DNA of 21,434 bases from WJLY01 sp964399265 (GTDB taxonomy: Bacteria > Joyebacterota > Joyebacteria > Joyebacterales > Joyebacteraceae): NCBI GenBank assembly GCA_964399265.1, contig CAYNQF010000038.1, forward strand, positions 1 through 21,434, written 5' to 3'. Position numbers and translations under genes: made by a program. Position 1 is the first letter of the stretch. Every line of letters starts with the position of its first letter. Shown piece after piece: positions 1 to 9,774 of the stretch. The notes below the pieces were generated by a model, which was not told the DNA's origin, did no database searches, and saw only the letters and a list, made by a program, of their open reading frames with translations.

Positions 1-1750
1 CTACTCCAACACCTTCTATCACGCCAAGGCCGCCGCCAGGGAGGCCGAGCTGCTGAGAGAGGCGCGGCCGCCCGATACGGAGCCCACTGTCCGTGAGATC
101 GAGATGCTCGATCGGGCGATCGAGAAGAGCGGCCTCGTGCTCCGTCTGCACCCCGACTCGAGTTGGGCCGACGACGCCCTGCTTCTGATGGGCGTCTCGC
201 TGTACTACAAGGGCCAGTACGAGAGCGCAGAGCAGAGGTTGACCGAGTTCCTCACCAGATACCCGGACAGCCCGCTGCGGAGGGAGGCCGAGTACGCGCT
301 GGCGGGCGTCAGGCTCAGGACGGGAAATCCCGTGTCGTCCGAGGAACTCCTCCGGGACGTGGCGTACGCCGAGCCCCCGTCGAGCATCGCCGACGACGCG
401 CTGATCATGATGGGGGACGCCCAGCGGGCCCGCGGCAGGCACGAGGACGCGGCGAAGTCGTATCTCGAGCTGCTGGAGCGGTTCCCCGGGAGCGACCGCC
501 GCGCGGAAGCAAGGTTCCTCGCTGCGGAGAACTACATGGAGATGGGGCTCCCGGAACAGGCCGCGGAGCAGTATGCCGCGGTGTCCAACGAGTCCGGCAG
601 CCGCGAGCTTCTGTTCGAGGCGCGCCTCCGGCTCGCCGAGGCCTATCTCGAGCTTGACGACCCGGCGTCCGCGCTCGCGGTATTGGACGACCTCGAGGGG
701 AGGGCCATCGGGGACGACGAACTCGACCAGGTCCTCCTGCTTGTCGGCAAGGCCGAGACGCGGGCGGGCGATCTGGAGGCGGCGATATCGACATACGAGG
801 GGATCGCGGCGTCTCGAGAGAGGACTCCTGCGGCGGCGGAGGCCCACTACCGCATAGGTCTCATACACAGGGACATTGAGCGCGACCTCGGGGCGGCGCT
901 CGACTCGTTCGAAAAGGCGAAGGCGCAGGCTCCACGGAGCGACGTGGCCGCTCTCGCCACCGCGGCCCGCGACGACATCGAGCAGCTCGAGGAGTATCTG
1001 GCCACCATCGCGGAAGAGACGAAGGCGGCCGAGGCGTCCGCTCGCGAGCTCGAGGGTGCGGCGGCCGACTCATCGGGAGCCGGAACGGAGCGCCCGGAGG
1101 GGGGAGAGGGGACTCAGGAGCAGCCGGGGGACGGACAGACACCCGAGGAGCAGTCTTCGGAGGAGCCGGCGGCTGAGGGGCAACACGTGGAGGAGGGTGT
1201 AGGCGAGGGGGAGGCCGCGCCCACGGAACCGGCCGTGGCCGACTCGGCGGCGGCGGCCGCGCGCGAGGAGAAGCTCGCCAACGCGCGGTTCCGTGCCGGC
1301 GAGATCTATCTCTTCCAACTCGACGATGCGGAGACAGCGCTGGGGTACTACGAGCAGGTGATCAAGTACCACCCCGACAGCCCCGAAGCGCCCAAGGCCG
1401 CGCTGGCAAGGGCCTGGCTGCTTGAGAACAAACTCGGGTCTCCGGAGGCCGCGGAGCTCGCATACACCTACCTCATCGACAGGTATCCCGGCACGGAATA
1501 TGCGGCCGAGGCCCGCGAGGCTCTCGGGCTCCCCGAGGTGGCTCCGGCCGACACCGCCGCGCTGGCCGCGAGTCCCGCCGACACGACCGAGGCGATGCCG
1601 GCGTCGGCCGACACTGCGGCTCTCGTGCCTGCCGATCTCGACTCGGCCGCGCTCACGCCGGCGTCGGCCGACACTGCGGCTCTCGTGCCTGCCGATCTCG
1701 ACTCGACCGCGCTCACGCCGGCGTCGGCCGACACGACGGAGGGACCCTAG
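1..1750 (+). CDS. TPR repeat protein (BamD/lipoprotein-like), 5' truncated by window
   Basis: The reading frame is open from base 2 to the TAG at 1748-1750, giving 582 visible residues; the N terminus, where a lipobox would be, lies outside the window. The visible part opens with YSNTFYHAKAAAREAE, like the start of outer-membrane TPR lipoproteins. Many helical TPR-type units follow, with recurring signatures such as FLTRYPDSPLRREAEYALA, LLERFPGSDRRAEARFLAAE and YYEQVIKYHPDSPEAPKAAL. A low-complexity Glu/Gly/Ala/Pro linker (about 1040-1260) separates the main TPR array from two further units. The tail is an Ala/Ser/Asp/Thr-rich repeat. Family knowledge suggests a periplasmic or outer-membrane scaffold of the BamD/YbgF kind, but no enzymatic function can be assigned. 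It ends 2 nt before the glmM start, so it is probably co-transcribed with glmM. Confidence 0.8.
   Translation, partial: YSNTFYHAKAAAREAELLREARPPDTEPTVREIEMLDRAIEKSGLVLRLHPDSSWADDALLLMGVSLYYKGQYESAEQRLTEFLTRYPDSPLRREAEYALAGVRLRTGNPVSSEELLRDVAYAEPPSSIADDALIMMGDAQRARGRHEDAAKSYLELLERFPGSDRRAEARFLAAENYMEMGLPEQAAEQYAAVSNESGSRELLFEARLRLAEAYLELDDPASALAVLDDLEGRAIGDDELDQVLLLVGKAETRAGDLEAAISTYEGIAASRERTPAAAEAHYRIGLIHRDIERDLGAALDSFEKAKAQAPRSDVAALATAARDDIEQLEEYLATIAEETKAAEASARELEGAAADSSGAGTERPEGGEGTQEQPGDGQTPEEQSSEEPAAEGQHVEEGVGEGEAAPTEPAVADSAAAAAREEKLANARFRAGEIYLFQLDDAETALGYYEQVIKYHPDSPEAPKAALARAWLLENKLGSPEAAELAYTYLIDRYPGTEYAAEAREALGLPEVAPADTAALAASPADTTEAMPASADTAALVPADLDSAALTPASADTAALVPADLDSTALTPASADTTEGP
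1598..1734 (+). repeat. 60-bp tandem repeat in the TPR gene 3' end (about 2.3 copies)
   Basis: Units at 1598-1657 and 1658-1717 are identical except G1646/A1706, and a third partial copy covers 1718-1734. The period is exactly 20 codons, encoding a repeat of the type PASADTAALVPADLDSAALT. A looser version of the SADT motif occurs just upstream. The near-perfect DNA identity indicates recent duplication in a disordered C-terminal tail. Confidence 0.9.
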
Positions 1751-1752
1751 AC

Positions 1753-3173
1753 TTGACGCTCATCAGAAGCGTGTCCGGCGTGCGCGGCACGACCGGAGTG
1801 GACATGACACAGGTGCTGGCGAGGCGCTACGCCGCCGCGTTCGGCGAGATGACCGGTGGGACCGTGGTCGTGGGATGGGACGGACGCCGGGGCGGCGACG
1901 AACTCAGGCGAGCGGTCGTCCACGGCCTCGCCGCCGCGGGCGTACGCGTACTGGACGCCGGCATCGTGCCCACACCGACGGTCGGCATGGCGGTGCGGGA
2001 GCACGGTCTGGACGGAGGCGTCGTGATCACCGCGAGCCACAACCCGGAGACGCAGAACGGACTCAAGTTCTTCTCGGCGAGAGGCGTCTTCCTGGTCGCC
2101 GCCGAGGCGGAGAGGTTGTTCGAACGGGTGGACTCCGCCGACCCGGAGGCGCAGGCTTCGCAGTCTCTGGAGAGCGTGGTCTCAGGCCTTTCGTCCGTGG
2201 GGCTTCTCGAGGGCGAGGCGATCGGCGACATACCCACGGCGGAACCTATCGATGGAGCGATCCGCGACCACCTCGACCGCGTGTTGGGTTGCCCGTTCGT
2301 GGACCAGGACCTCACCTCCGCCGCCGCTCCCCGTGTCGTCGTCGACTGCATCAACGCCGCGGGTTCCGTGGCGTTGCCGACTCTGCTTCGTGAACTGGGG
2401 TGTGTGGTGACGCCCATGAACACCGACCCTGGCGCCGGGTTCACGCGGGGGGCCGAGCCGGTGCCCGCCAACCTGTCGGGACTCGGGGAGGCCGTCGTCC
2501 GCGAGGGCGCCGACATCGGACTCGCGTGTGACCCGGACGCCGACAGGCTCGCGGTGGTCGACGAGACGGGCAGGCCGATCGGCGAGGAGTACACGCTGGT
2601 CCTGGCGGCACGCGCCGTCCTCTCAAGGAAGCTCGGGCCGGTCGTCGCCAACGTGTCCACGAGCAGGATGATGGACGACGTCGCCTCGGAGTTCTCGGTG
2701 CCCATGTATCGCTCGCCGGTGGGCGAGATCAATGTCGTCACGAAGATGGAGGAGGTCTCGGCCGTCGTTGGGGGAGAGGGCAACGGCGGGGTGATCCTGC
2801 CGGACGTCCACAGCGGCCGGGACGCGTGCACCGCGGCCGCGCTGGTCGTCACGGCCCTCATCGACGGCGGCAGGCCGGCCTCCGAGCTGGTCGCCTCGAT
2901 GCCGCGCTACTCGATGCTCAAGACGAAGCTCGAACCCGGCGGCGTCACGCGCGACGGGATAGTGATCGCTATGAGAGAGGCCTTCCCCGACGGGACGGAG
3001 GACCTGACCGACGGGGCAAAGATGACTTGGCCGGACCGCTGGGTTCACGCTAGGATGTCTGGAACGGAACCTGTGGTTCGCGTGATAGCCGAAGCGCCCG
3101 ACGACTCCGGGGCGGAGGATCTGTCGCGGAGAGCCGCGGCGGCTGTCGTTAGCCTTGTGGAAGGTGGTCGGAC

Positions 3174-3186
<13 letters not shown>
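1753..3186 (+). CDS. glmM: Phosphoglucosamine mutase (GlmM-type phosphohexomutase)
   Basis: This is an alpha-D-phosphohexomutase that converts glucosamine-6-phosphate to glucosamine-1-phosphate for UDP-GlcNAc synthesis in the cytoplasm. The 477-residue protein has all four signature loops: the phosphoserine loop TASHNP (Ser95), the metal loop CDPDADR (259-265), the sugar-binding loop GEGNGG (341-346) and the C-terminal phosphate loop RMSGTEP (434-440). The start is TTG 1753, supported by GGAGGG at 1738-1743. The next gene is glmS, overlapping by 13 nt, which favours GlmM over phosphomannomutase or phosphoglucomutase. The GEGNGG loop resembles archaeal-type or ManB-like members rather than the GEQSGH of classical bacterial GlmM, so the substrate assignment rests mainly on the glmS linkage. 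Confidence 0.87.
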
Positions 3187-5003
<1,817 letters not shown>

Positions 5004-5026
5004 ACCCCGCTCACGGGGGAGGACGC

Positions 5027-6076
5027 GTGTCCAAGGAAGAGATCTTCAAGCTGACCCAGATCGTCAGCTGCTCGGGCTGAGCTTCCAAGCTGGGTCCGGA
5101 GGACCTGGCCAAGGTTCTTGAGAAGCTTCCGCCGATCACTGATCCACGCGTGCTCGTGGCGACCGACACCGTCGACGACGCCGGGGTGTATCGTGTCGAC
5201 GACACGACGGCGCTCGTCATAACGGTAGACTTCTTCACGCCCATCGTGGACGACGCCACCGACTTCGGACGGATATCGGCGGCGAACGCGGTCTCCGACA
5301 TATACGCAATGGGCGCCAGGCCGATCGTGGCGGTCAACATAGCATGCTTCCCGGACGACCTGCTTCCGCCGTCCGTCCTCTCGGATGTCCTGCTGGGCGG
5401 CCGGGAGAAGATGAACGAGGCCGGCGTCGCTGTCATCGGAGGGCACACGGTGACCGACAAGGAGCTCAAGTTCGGGATGGCGGTCACCGGCATGGTCGAT
5501 CCCTCCCGGATCGTGACCAACTCCGGCGCCGCCCAGGGCTGTGTGCTCGTGCTCACGAAGCCCATCGGGACGGGTGTCATCACGACGGCTCTCAAGCACG
5601 AGGCTCTCGACGACGAGTCTCTCTCGCGCGTTACGTCCGTCATGTGTGAGCTGAACAGGGCCGGCTCGGAGGCGATGCTCGCGGCCGGCGCGACGGCGGC
5701 GACCGACGTCACGGGCTTCGGGCTCGTCGGACACGCCGTCGGCATGGCGAACGGGAGCGGAGTGACCCTCGAGATCGATGTGGCGCGAGTCCCGCTCCTC
5801 GATGGAGCACTCGACATCATACGTGCCGGGTACCGTCCCGGGGGGTTGTTCACGAACCAGCACTACTACAGACGATTCGTTCGTCTCAAGTCACGCGCGG
5901 ACGGGTACACGCTCGACCTCATGAACGACCCGCAGACGTCGGGTGGACTCCTGCTCGCACTCCCGGAGGACAGGCTGGACGAGTTCTCCACGGTGTACGA
6001 GCGGGCCGGCGGCAGCGGCCATTGGGTGATCGGCCGCGTGCTGCCTCGCGAGGAAGAGTCGGTCGTGCTGATCTAG
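5027..6076 (+). CDS. selD: Selenide, water dikinase (selenophosphate synthetase), itself a selenoprotein
   Basis: SelD makes selenophosphate from selenide and ATP, the selenium donor for tRNA-Sec and selenoprotein synthesis. The true start is GTG 5027, preceded by GGGGGAGGA at 5015-5023. The frame crosses an in-frame TGA at 5078-5080, codon 18, within CSG-U-ASKLGP. By family alignment this Sec18 occupies the catalytic Cys17 position of E. coli SelD, and Lys21 matches its essential Lys20. Downstream the frame is uninterrupted to TAG 6074-6076 (349 residues), with AIRS-type motifs VATDTVDDAGV, VITVDFFTPIVDD, NAVSDIYAMGARP, GGHTVTDKELKFGMAVTG, DVTGFGLVGHA and MNDPQTSGGL. A SECIS-like hairpin follows the UGA and a tRNA-Sec gene lies 53 nt after the stop. 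A standard gene caller would start at 5150 and lose the active site. Confidence 0.96.
5078..5126 (+). promoter_or_regulatory. UGA-Sec codon with bacterial SECIS-like stem-loop
   Basis: TGA 5078-5080 is followed at once by an imperfect stem. GCTTC (5081-5085) pairs with GAAGC (5122-5126), and CAAG (5086-5089) pairs with CTTG (5117-5120), leaving a bulged A5121. The apical hairpin is GGTCC (5093-5097), loop GGA, GGACC (5101-5105), extended by three C-G/U-G/G-U pairs (5090-5092 with 5106-5108). An apical hairpin starting about 9-12 nt after the UGA with G in a short loop matches the known geometry of bacterial SECIS elements such as that of fdhF. The structure was folded by eye. Confidence 0.8.
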
Positions 6077-6129
6077 CCCCGCGCGGCGGCGCGGACCGCA
6101 CGTGCGCGCTACCCAGAACGCGGATGCGC

Positions 6130-6228
6130 GGGAATGGATGGGTCCTGGTGGATCCCGAGGGCTTCAAACCCTTATGTTGGGCGGCTGATCCCGTCCGAGG
6201 TGGGTTCGATTCCCACACATTCCCGCCA
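6130..6228 (+). tRNA. selC: tRNA-Sec (anticodon TCA)
   Basis: A 99-nt tRNA with an encoded CCA end (6226-6228) and discriminator G6225. The features are diagnostic of bacterial tRNA-Sec: an 8-position acceptor (6130-6137 against 6217-6224), a 6-bp D stem (6140-6145/6150-6155) with a 4-nt loop, and an anticodon loop CTTCAAA (6162-6168) with anticodon TCA at 6164-6166. The variable arm is long, with a 6- to 8-bp stem (GGGCGG 6179-6184 with CCGTCC 6191-6196). The T arm is GTGGG-TTCGATT-CCCAC (6200-6216). The eighth acceptor pair is a G6137/A6217 mismatch. It decodes the UGA used in the selD gene just upstream and is probably co-transcribed with it; no separate promoter is visible in the 53-nt gap. 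Confidence 0.96.
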
Positions 6229-6263
6229 CTTTCTACTCTCGACCCGGAAGGCGTGTCGAACGG

Positions 6264-7235
6264 ATGAGGGCATTAGCTCTCGTATCAGGCGGCCTGGACA
6301 GCGTGCTGGCCGCGAAGCTCATCCTGGACCAGGGCGTGGATGTGGTCGGGGCGAGCTTCGTCTCGCCCTTCTTCGGCGCGGCGGCGGCGGCAGAGTCGTG
6401 CGAGGAGCTGGGCATCGAACTCGTCGTCATCGACATCGGGGCCGACCTGCTGGGCGTCATAGACTCCCCGAAGCACGGGTTCGGAAGGTTCGTGAACCCG
6501 TGCATCGATTGCCACGCGCTGATGGTGCGGCGCGCGGCGGAGAGGATGAAGGAGCTGGGTGCGTCGTTCGTGATCACGGGTGAGGTGGTCGGACAGCGCC
6601 CGAAGTCGCAGATGCGGTTCGGGTTGGATGCGGTCGAGCGTGAGTCCGGCCTCAGAGGACTGCTCTTGAGGCCGATGTCGGCCAAGCTCCTGGCTTCCAC
6701 GATCCCGGAGACCGAGGGCTGGGTCGACCGCGAGCGTCTGCTGGGTCTTCACGGTCGCACCAGGAAGCCGCAAATGGAGCTGGCCGCCGGGTACGGCATC
6801 ACGAAGTTCGCGTCTCCGGCGGGCGGGTGCCTGCTGACCGACGAGAACTATGCGAGGGTATTCCGGGACCTAATGGAGCACGACCAGGTGAATCTGGGGT
6901 CGGTGAGACTCCTGTCCGTCGGACGGCAGTTCCGTCTCTCCGACGCGGCCAAGCTGTCCGTGGGGAGGAACCACTCCGAGAACGAGTCTCTGTTCGAGCT
7001 AAGGCCTCCGGGCGCCCAGTTCCTCAAGGTTGTCGACCACAAGGGACCCGTCGGCGTCCTGGTCGGGAACCCCGCTCAGATCGACGTCGAGAACGCGGCG
7101 GGCATAGTAGCGAGGTACTCCGACGCGCCGGCCGGGCAGCCCGTCCGGGTACAGGTATGGGACGATCCGATGAATGCCCGCGAGGTGTCCGTGGCGCCGT
7201 TCACACCCAGGGAGGCGAGGAGGTTCGCGGTTTGA
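6264..7235 (+). CDS. PP-loop ATPase, MnmA/ThiI-like tRNA thiolation-family protein
   Basis: The 323-residue protein begins with an ATP-pyrophosphatase (PP-loop) motif, SGGLDS at residues 8-13. It has a NPCIDC pair (Cys80, Cys83) and a later Cys in SPAGGCLLTD (Cys189), the arrangement of persulfide-using tRNA thiolases such as MnmA and NcsA. The C-terminal segment (about 215-300) has the FRL...KLSVGRNHSENE...GPVGVLVGNP pattern of the NFACT-R-like RNA-binding domain that accompanies this PP-loop family. A role in sulfur (or conceivably selenium) modification of tRNA is likely, but the target nucleotide is unknown. The start is ATG 6264, 36 nt after tRNA-Sec, with a distant GGAAGG (6246-6251). 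The TTG of the next gene overlaps its stop codon. Confidence 0.75.
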   Translation: MRALALVSGGLDSVLAAKLILDQGVDVVGASFVSPFFGAAAAAESCEELGIELVVIDIGADLLGVIDSPKHGFGRFVNPCIDCHALMVRRAAERMKELGASFVITGEVVGQRPKSQMRFGLDAVERESGLRGLLLRPMSAKLLASTIPETEGWVDRERLLGLHGRTRKPQMELAAGYGITKFASPAGGCLLTDENYARVFRDLMEHDQVNLGSVRLLSVGRQFRLSDAAKLSVGRNHSENESLFELRPPGAQFLKVVDHKGPVGVLVGNPAQIDVENAAGIVARYSDAPAGQPVRVQVWDDPMNAREVSVAPFTPREARRFAV

Positions 7236-7753
7236 CGCGGCTGTCGTGCGTCCTGTCCTTGGCGCTTCTCCTCGCTCTTGCGTGGCCGGCACACGCGCAG
7301 GAGTTGTCGGAAGAGACGGCGGAAGAAGCCGGCAACATGCTGCACGGGTTTCACACGGGACCGGCGCAGTCGCTGTTGGCGTCTGCCGCCTACCCGGGAC
7401 TCGGCCAGCTCCTGAACGGCACGGAGGCGAAGGCGGCCGTCGTAGGAGGAGTGGAGGCGTTCCTCATCGCGAGGCTGGTGCTCGAGGACAGGTGGACGAG
7501 GAACTCGGAGAGGCTGTACAACCAGACGGGCAAGAATGTCTACTTCGAGGAGTACTCGAAACACTTCGACACCAGGCAGACGCTGCTCTGGTGGGCGGTC
7601 GTGGCGGCGCTCTACGGCATCGCCGATGCTTACGTCGACGCGCACCTTGTCGGCTTCGACGACCTGCGGCCCGACCTGATGGACGTGTGGTCGGACGTCC
7701 CCGGAACGGGGGACGCCGACGCGCTGAGAGTGGGGTTCGCCTGCAGATTCTAG
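7232..7753 (+). CDS. DUF5683-like membrane protein with signal peptide
   Basis: A 173-residue protein starting at TTG 7232, which overlaps the previous stop as TTGA. The start is fixed by AGGAGG at 7218-7223, 8 nt upstream, and by the signal peptide that follows: Thr-Arg, a hydrophobic core CVLSLALLLALAWP, then AHA-QE as a probable cleavage site. The mature part has the SAAYPGLGQLLNG motif typical of DUF5683-type proteins. Two hydrophobic segments follow (VVGGVEAFLIARLVL and LLWWAVVAALYGIADAYVDA), and the C-terminal end is polar. It is probably an envelope protein of unknown function. The next gene is signal peptidase I. Longer forms of this frame extending upstream to 6827 are only an overlap with the PP-loop gene. 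Confidence 0.8.
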   Translation: MTRLSCVLSLALLLALAWPAHAQELSEETAEEAGNMLHGFHTGPAQSLLASAAYPGLGQLLNGTEAKAAVVGGVEAFLIARLVLEDRWTRNSERLYNQTGKNVYFEEYSKHFDTRQTLLWWAVVAALYGIADAYVDAHLVGFDDLRPDLMDVWSDVPGTGDADALRVGFACRF

Positions 7754-7801
7754 CGAACTGTGTGGTCAATGGTCACCGCGCGGCGAGGAGGTTCTTAGCG
7801 G

Positions 7802-8428
7802 ATGCCTAGAAAAGACACGAAGGCCGCAAGGCGAAAGGACTACTTCAAGGACTTCGTCGAGACGGTCGTGACCGCTGTCATCCTGGCGCTCGTTCTGCGC
7901 GCCTTCGTAGTTCAGACCTTCAGGATACCGTCGGGCTCGATGGAGGACACGCTCCTGGTAGGCGACTTCCTGATCGTCAACAAGTTCATCTACGGGATCA
8001 AGGTGCCGTTCAGCGACTTCAGGCTCCGAGGGATCCGCGAGCCCGAGCCTGGTGACGTCATAGTCTTCCAGTATCCCAACCCCGACCCGCGTGCCAAGAA
8101 GGAGAACTACGTCAAGCGCTGCGTCGCCGTCGAGGGCGACGTGATCGAGCTGCGCAACAACGTCCTCTACAGGAACGGTGAACGAGTCGAGGAGGACTAC
8201 ATCAAGCTGAAGCCGCCGACGCCGCGATGGGCGGACTACGGACCCGTGAAGGTCCCCGAGGGCTGCCTCTTCATGATGGGCGACAACAGGAACTGGAGCG
8301 CCGACAGCCGCGACTGGGGATTCCTGGACAAGGGTCTGATGAAGGGGAAGGCCATTGTCATCTACTGGTCCTGGGACGCCAAGCGGTTCAAGCCGCGCTT
8401 CGACAGGATAGGCGATGTGATCCGCTAG
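7802..8428 (+). CDS. lepB: Signal peptidase I
   Basis: This is the membrane-bound protease that removes signal peptides from secreted proteins. The 208-residue protein has one N-terminal membrane segment (FVETVVTAVILALVLRAFVV, about 19-37) after a basic start. The catalytic domain carries IPSGSMEDTLLVGD with nucleophile Ser46, YVKRCVAVEGD with general base Lys105, and MGDNRNWSADSRDWG (159-173), the conserved boxes B, D and E of family S26. The ATG at 7802 is preceded by AGGAGG at 7786-7791. It is the last gene of the left-hand block and is followed by an intrinsic terminator at 8521. The single transmembrane segment and compact size resemble Gram-positive-like or deep-branching SPases rather than the larger E. 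coli form. Confidence 0.96.
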   Translation: MPRKDTKAARRKDYFKDFVETVVTAVILALVLRAFVVQTFRIPSGSMEDTLLVGDFLIVNKFIYGIKVPFSDFRLRGIREPEPGDVIVFQYPNPDPRAKKENYVKRCVAVEGDVIELRNNVLYRNGERVEEDYIKLKPPTPRWADYGPVKVPEGCLFMMGDNRNWSADSRDWGFLDKGLMKGKAIVIYWSWDAKRFKPRFDRIGDVIR

Positions 8429-8520
8429 GCAGGCCCCGGCACGCGTACGTGGGGCGCTTCGAGCAGCGGGCCGCCCCGCGGCGGTAGGGGACGGACGCCC
8501 GGCACTCCTTCTGAGACAAT

Positions 8521-8553
8521 AGAGCCTCCCGGCTGCGGGCCGGGGGGCTCTTT
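8521..8553 (+). terminator. Intrinsic terminator after lepB
   Basis: A 13-bp stem (8521-8533 with 8539-8551, one U-G pair), loop TGCGG, then a short T run (8551-8553). It separates the lepB transcript from the heat-shock operon promoter that begins 5 nt later. Confidence 0.8.
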
Positions 8554-8557
8554 CGCC

Positions 8558-8586
8558 TTGACACCCGAAGAGCCTCCCACTATCTT
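8558..8586 (+). promoter_or_regulatory. Sigma70-type promoter of the hrcA operon
   Basis: The -35 box TTGACA (8558-8563, perfect) and the -10 box TATCTT (8581-8586, 4 of 6) are separated by exactly 17 bp. Transcription would start at about 8592-8594, at the left edge of the CIRCE operator. The site lies just downstream of the lepB terminator. Confidence 0.85.
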
Positions 8587-8594
8587 ACTACTGC

Positions 8595-8621
8595 CTAGCA
8601 CTCTCCAGCCTAGAGTGCTAA
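8595..8621 (+). promoter_or_regulatory. CIRCE operator (HrcA binding site)
   Basis: The inverted repeat CTAGCACTC (8595-8603), 9-nt spacer, GAGTGCTAA (8613-8621) matches the CIRCE consensus TTAGCACTC-N9-GAGTGCTAA at 17 of 18 arm positions. It follows the promoter at 8558-8586 and precedes hrcA, so HrcA should repress its own operon, with relief on heat shock or GroE depletion as known for other HrcA systems. Confidence 0.97.
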
Positions 8622-8643
8622 CATGGCCGGAACGGGAGGCGGC

Positions 8644-9675
8644 GTGCGGTCGACGACACTCACAGAGCGCGAACAGAACGTGCTCAGGCTCCTGATCGAG
8701 TCGTACGTCAGGTGCGCGAGGCCCATCAGCTCGAGCGCGATCGCGTCCGACAGGGCCTTTCCGCTGTCGTCGGCCACGGTGCGCAACGTCCTCCGTTCGC
8801 TGGAGGAGAAGAAGCTCATACTGCAGCCTCACACCTCGGCCGGCAGGGTCCCGACCGACAGGGGTTACAGGTACTACGTCGACTTCCTCATGCGGCCCTC
8901 GGTTCCCTCCGGGAAGGAGAAGGACGCCATAGACTCGCGGCTCGAGGGGCTGCGCGGCCAGGACCAGGAGACGGTTGCGACCGAGCTCTCACGCATGGCG
9001 AGCGACATCGCGAAGGAGTTCGCGGTCTCGGTCGCTCCCGGCTCGGCCGGCGTCGTCGATCGTGTCGACCTCGTCCCGCTCGGTCCGGGCCGTGCCGTGG
9101 TGGCCGCGACGATGCGGTCCGGTGCGACAAGGGCCGCGGCCATCACGCTGGACGAGGGCGTTACCGAGAGCCATCTCAGGGAGGCGTCGAGCCTCCTCAA
9201 CGAGTGGCTCAACGGCGAGCCGGTCGCCGGCGTCGAGTCTGTCGTGCTCAAGAGGATGCGCCGGACGAGGCCTGAGGTGCGCGGCGTGCTCAAGTCGCTC
9301 CTCCGCGTGCGGCGGCGGTTCCTGGGCGTCGGCCAGGAGAGGAGCGTCCACTACGAGGGTGCACGGTACATCTTCCGGCACCCGGAACTGGCGGCGGATG
9401 CGGCCTGTCTGTCGGACATCTTCGACAGCGACGAGGCGCTGGCCGACGCGGTCAGCAGCCAGGAGCCGCCGAGGTCCGTGGCGGTCAGGATCGGCGGGGA
9501 GAATCCCCGGCGTGAGATGCGCCGCCTGTCGCTCGTGGTCGGTTCGTACCGCGTGGGCGGAGGCCTGGGTAGCATGGCGGTGATAGGCCCGACCCGAATG
9601 AAGTACCCACGGCTCGTGGGGCTCGTGGGTTACCTGTCGGGAGCCCTCGACGGACTGCTGGGAACAAGGCGATAA
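8644..9675 (+). CDS. hrcA: Heat-inducible transcription repressor HrcA
   Basis: HrcA is the DNA-binding repressor of CIRCE-controlled chaperone operons. The N-terminal winged-helix region reads LTEREQNVLRLLIESYVRC, then ISSSAIA, LSSATVRNVLRSLEEKKLI and HTSAGRVPTDRGYRYYVDFLM, the standard HrcA signature. The C-terminal part holds the GAF-like dimerisation domain, ending VVGSYRVGGGLGSMAVIGPTRMKYPRLVGLVGYLS. I prefer GTG 8644 as the start because GGGAGGC (8634-8640) precedes it and the HrcA alignment begins there (343 residues). ATG 8623, in the same frame and giving 350 residues, has no Shine-Dalgarno sequence and abuts CIRCE, but cannot be excluded. It is the first gene of the hrcA-grpE-dnaK-dnaJ-rsmE operon. 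Confidence 0.96.
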   Translation: MRSTTLTEREQNVLRLLIESYVRCARPISSSAIASDRAFPLSSATVRNVLRSLEEKKLILQPHTSAGRVPTDRGYRYYVDFLMRPSVPSGKEKDAIDSRLEGLRGQDQETVATELSRMASDIAKEFAVSVAPGSAGVVDRVDLVPLGPGRAVVAATMRSGATRAAAITLDEGVTESHLREASSLLNEWLNGEPVAGVESVVLKRMRRTRPEVRGVLKSLLRVRRRFLGVGQERSVHYEGARYIFRHPELAADAACLSDIFDSDEALADAVSSQEPPRSVAVRIGGENPRREMRRLSLVVGSYRVGGGLGSMAVIGPTRMKYPRLVGLVGYLSGALDGLLGTRR

Positions 9676-9774
9676 GGCCCACGGCAAGGGCCTTTCGAGG
9701 CGGTGGCCGGCGACTTTTGTTGCGTCTGAGACCTGCGAATGGCATCTAAAGAAAGACATGGAGAGCGCAAGGAC

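Noticed and set aside
1598..1734. CRISPR-like repeat
   Set aside because: Tandem 60-bp coding repeats without spacers, in frame inside a protein gene.
5078..5080. TGA as a premature stop or frameshift in selD
   Set aside because: The frame is SelD-like on both sides, the codon lies at the catalytic position, and tRNA-Sec and a SECIS-like hairpin are present.
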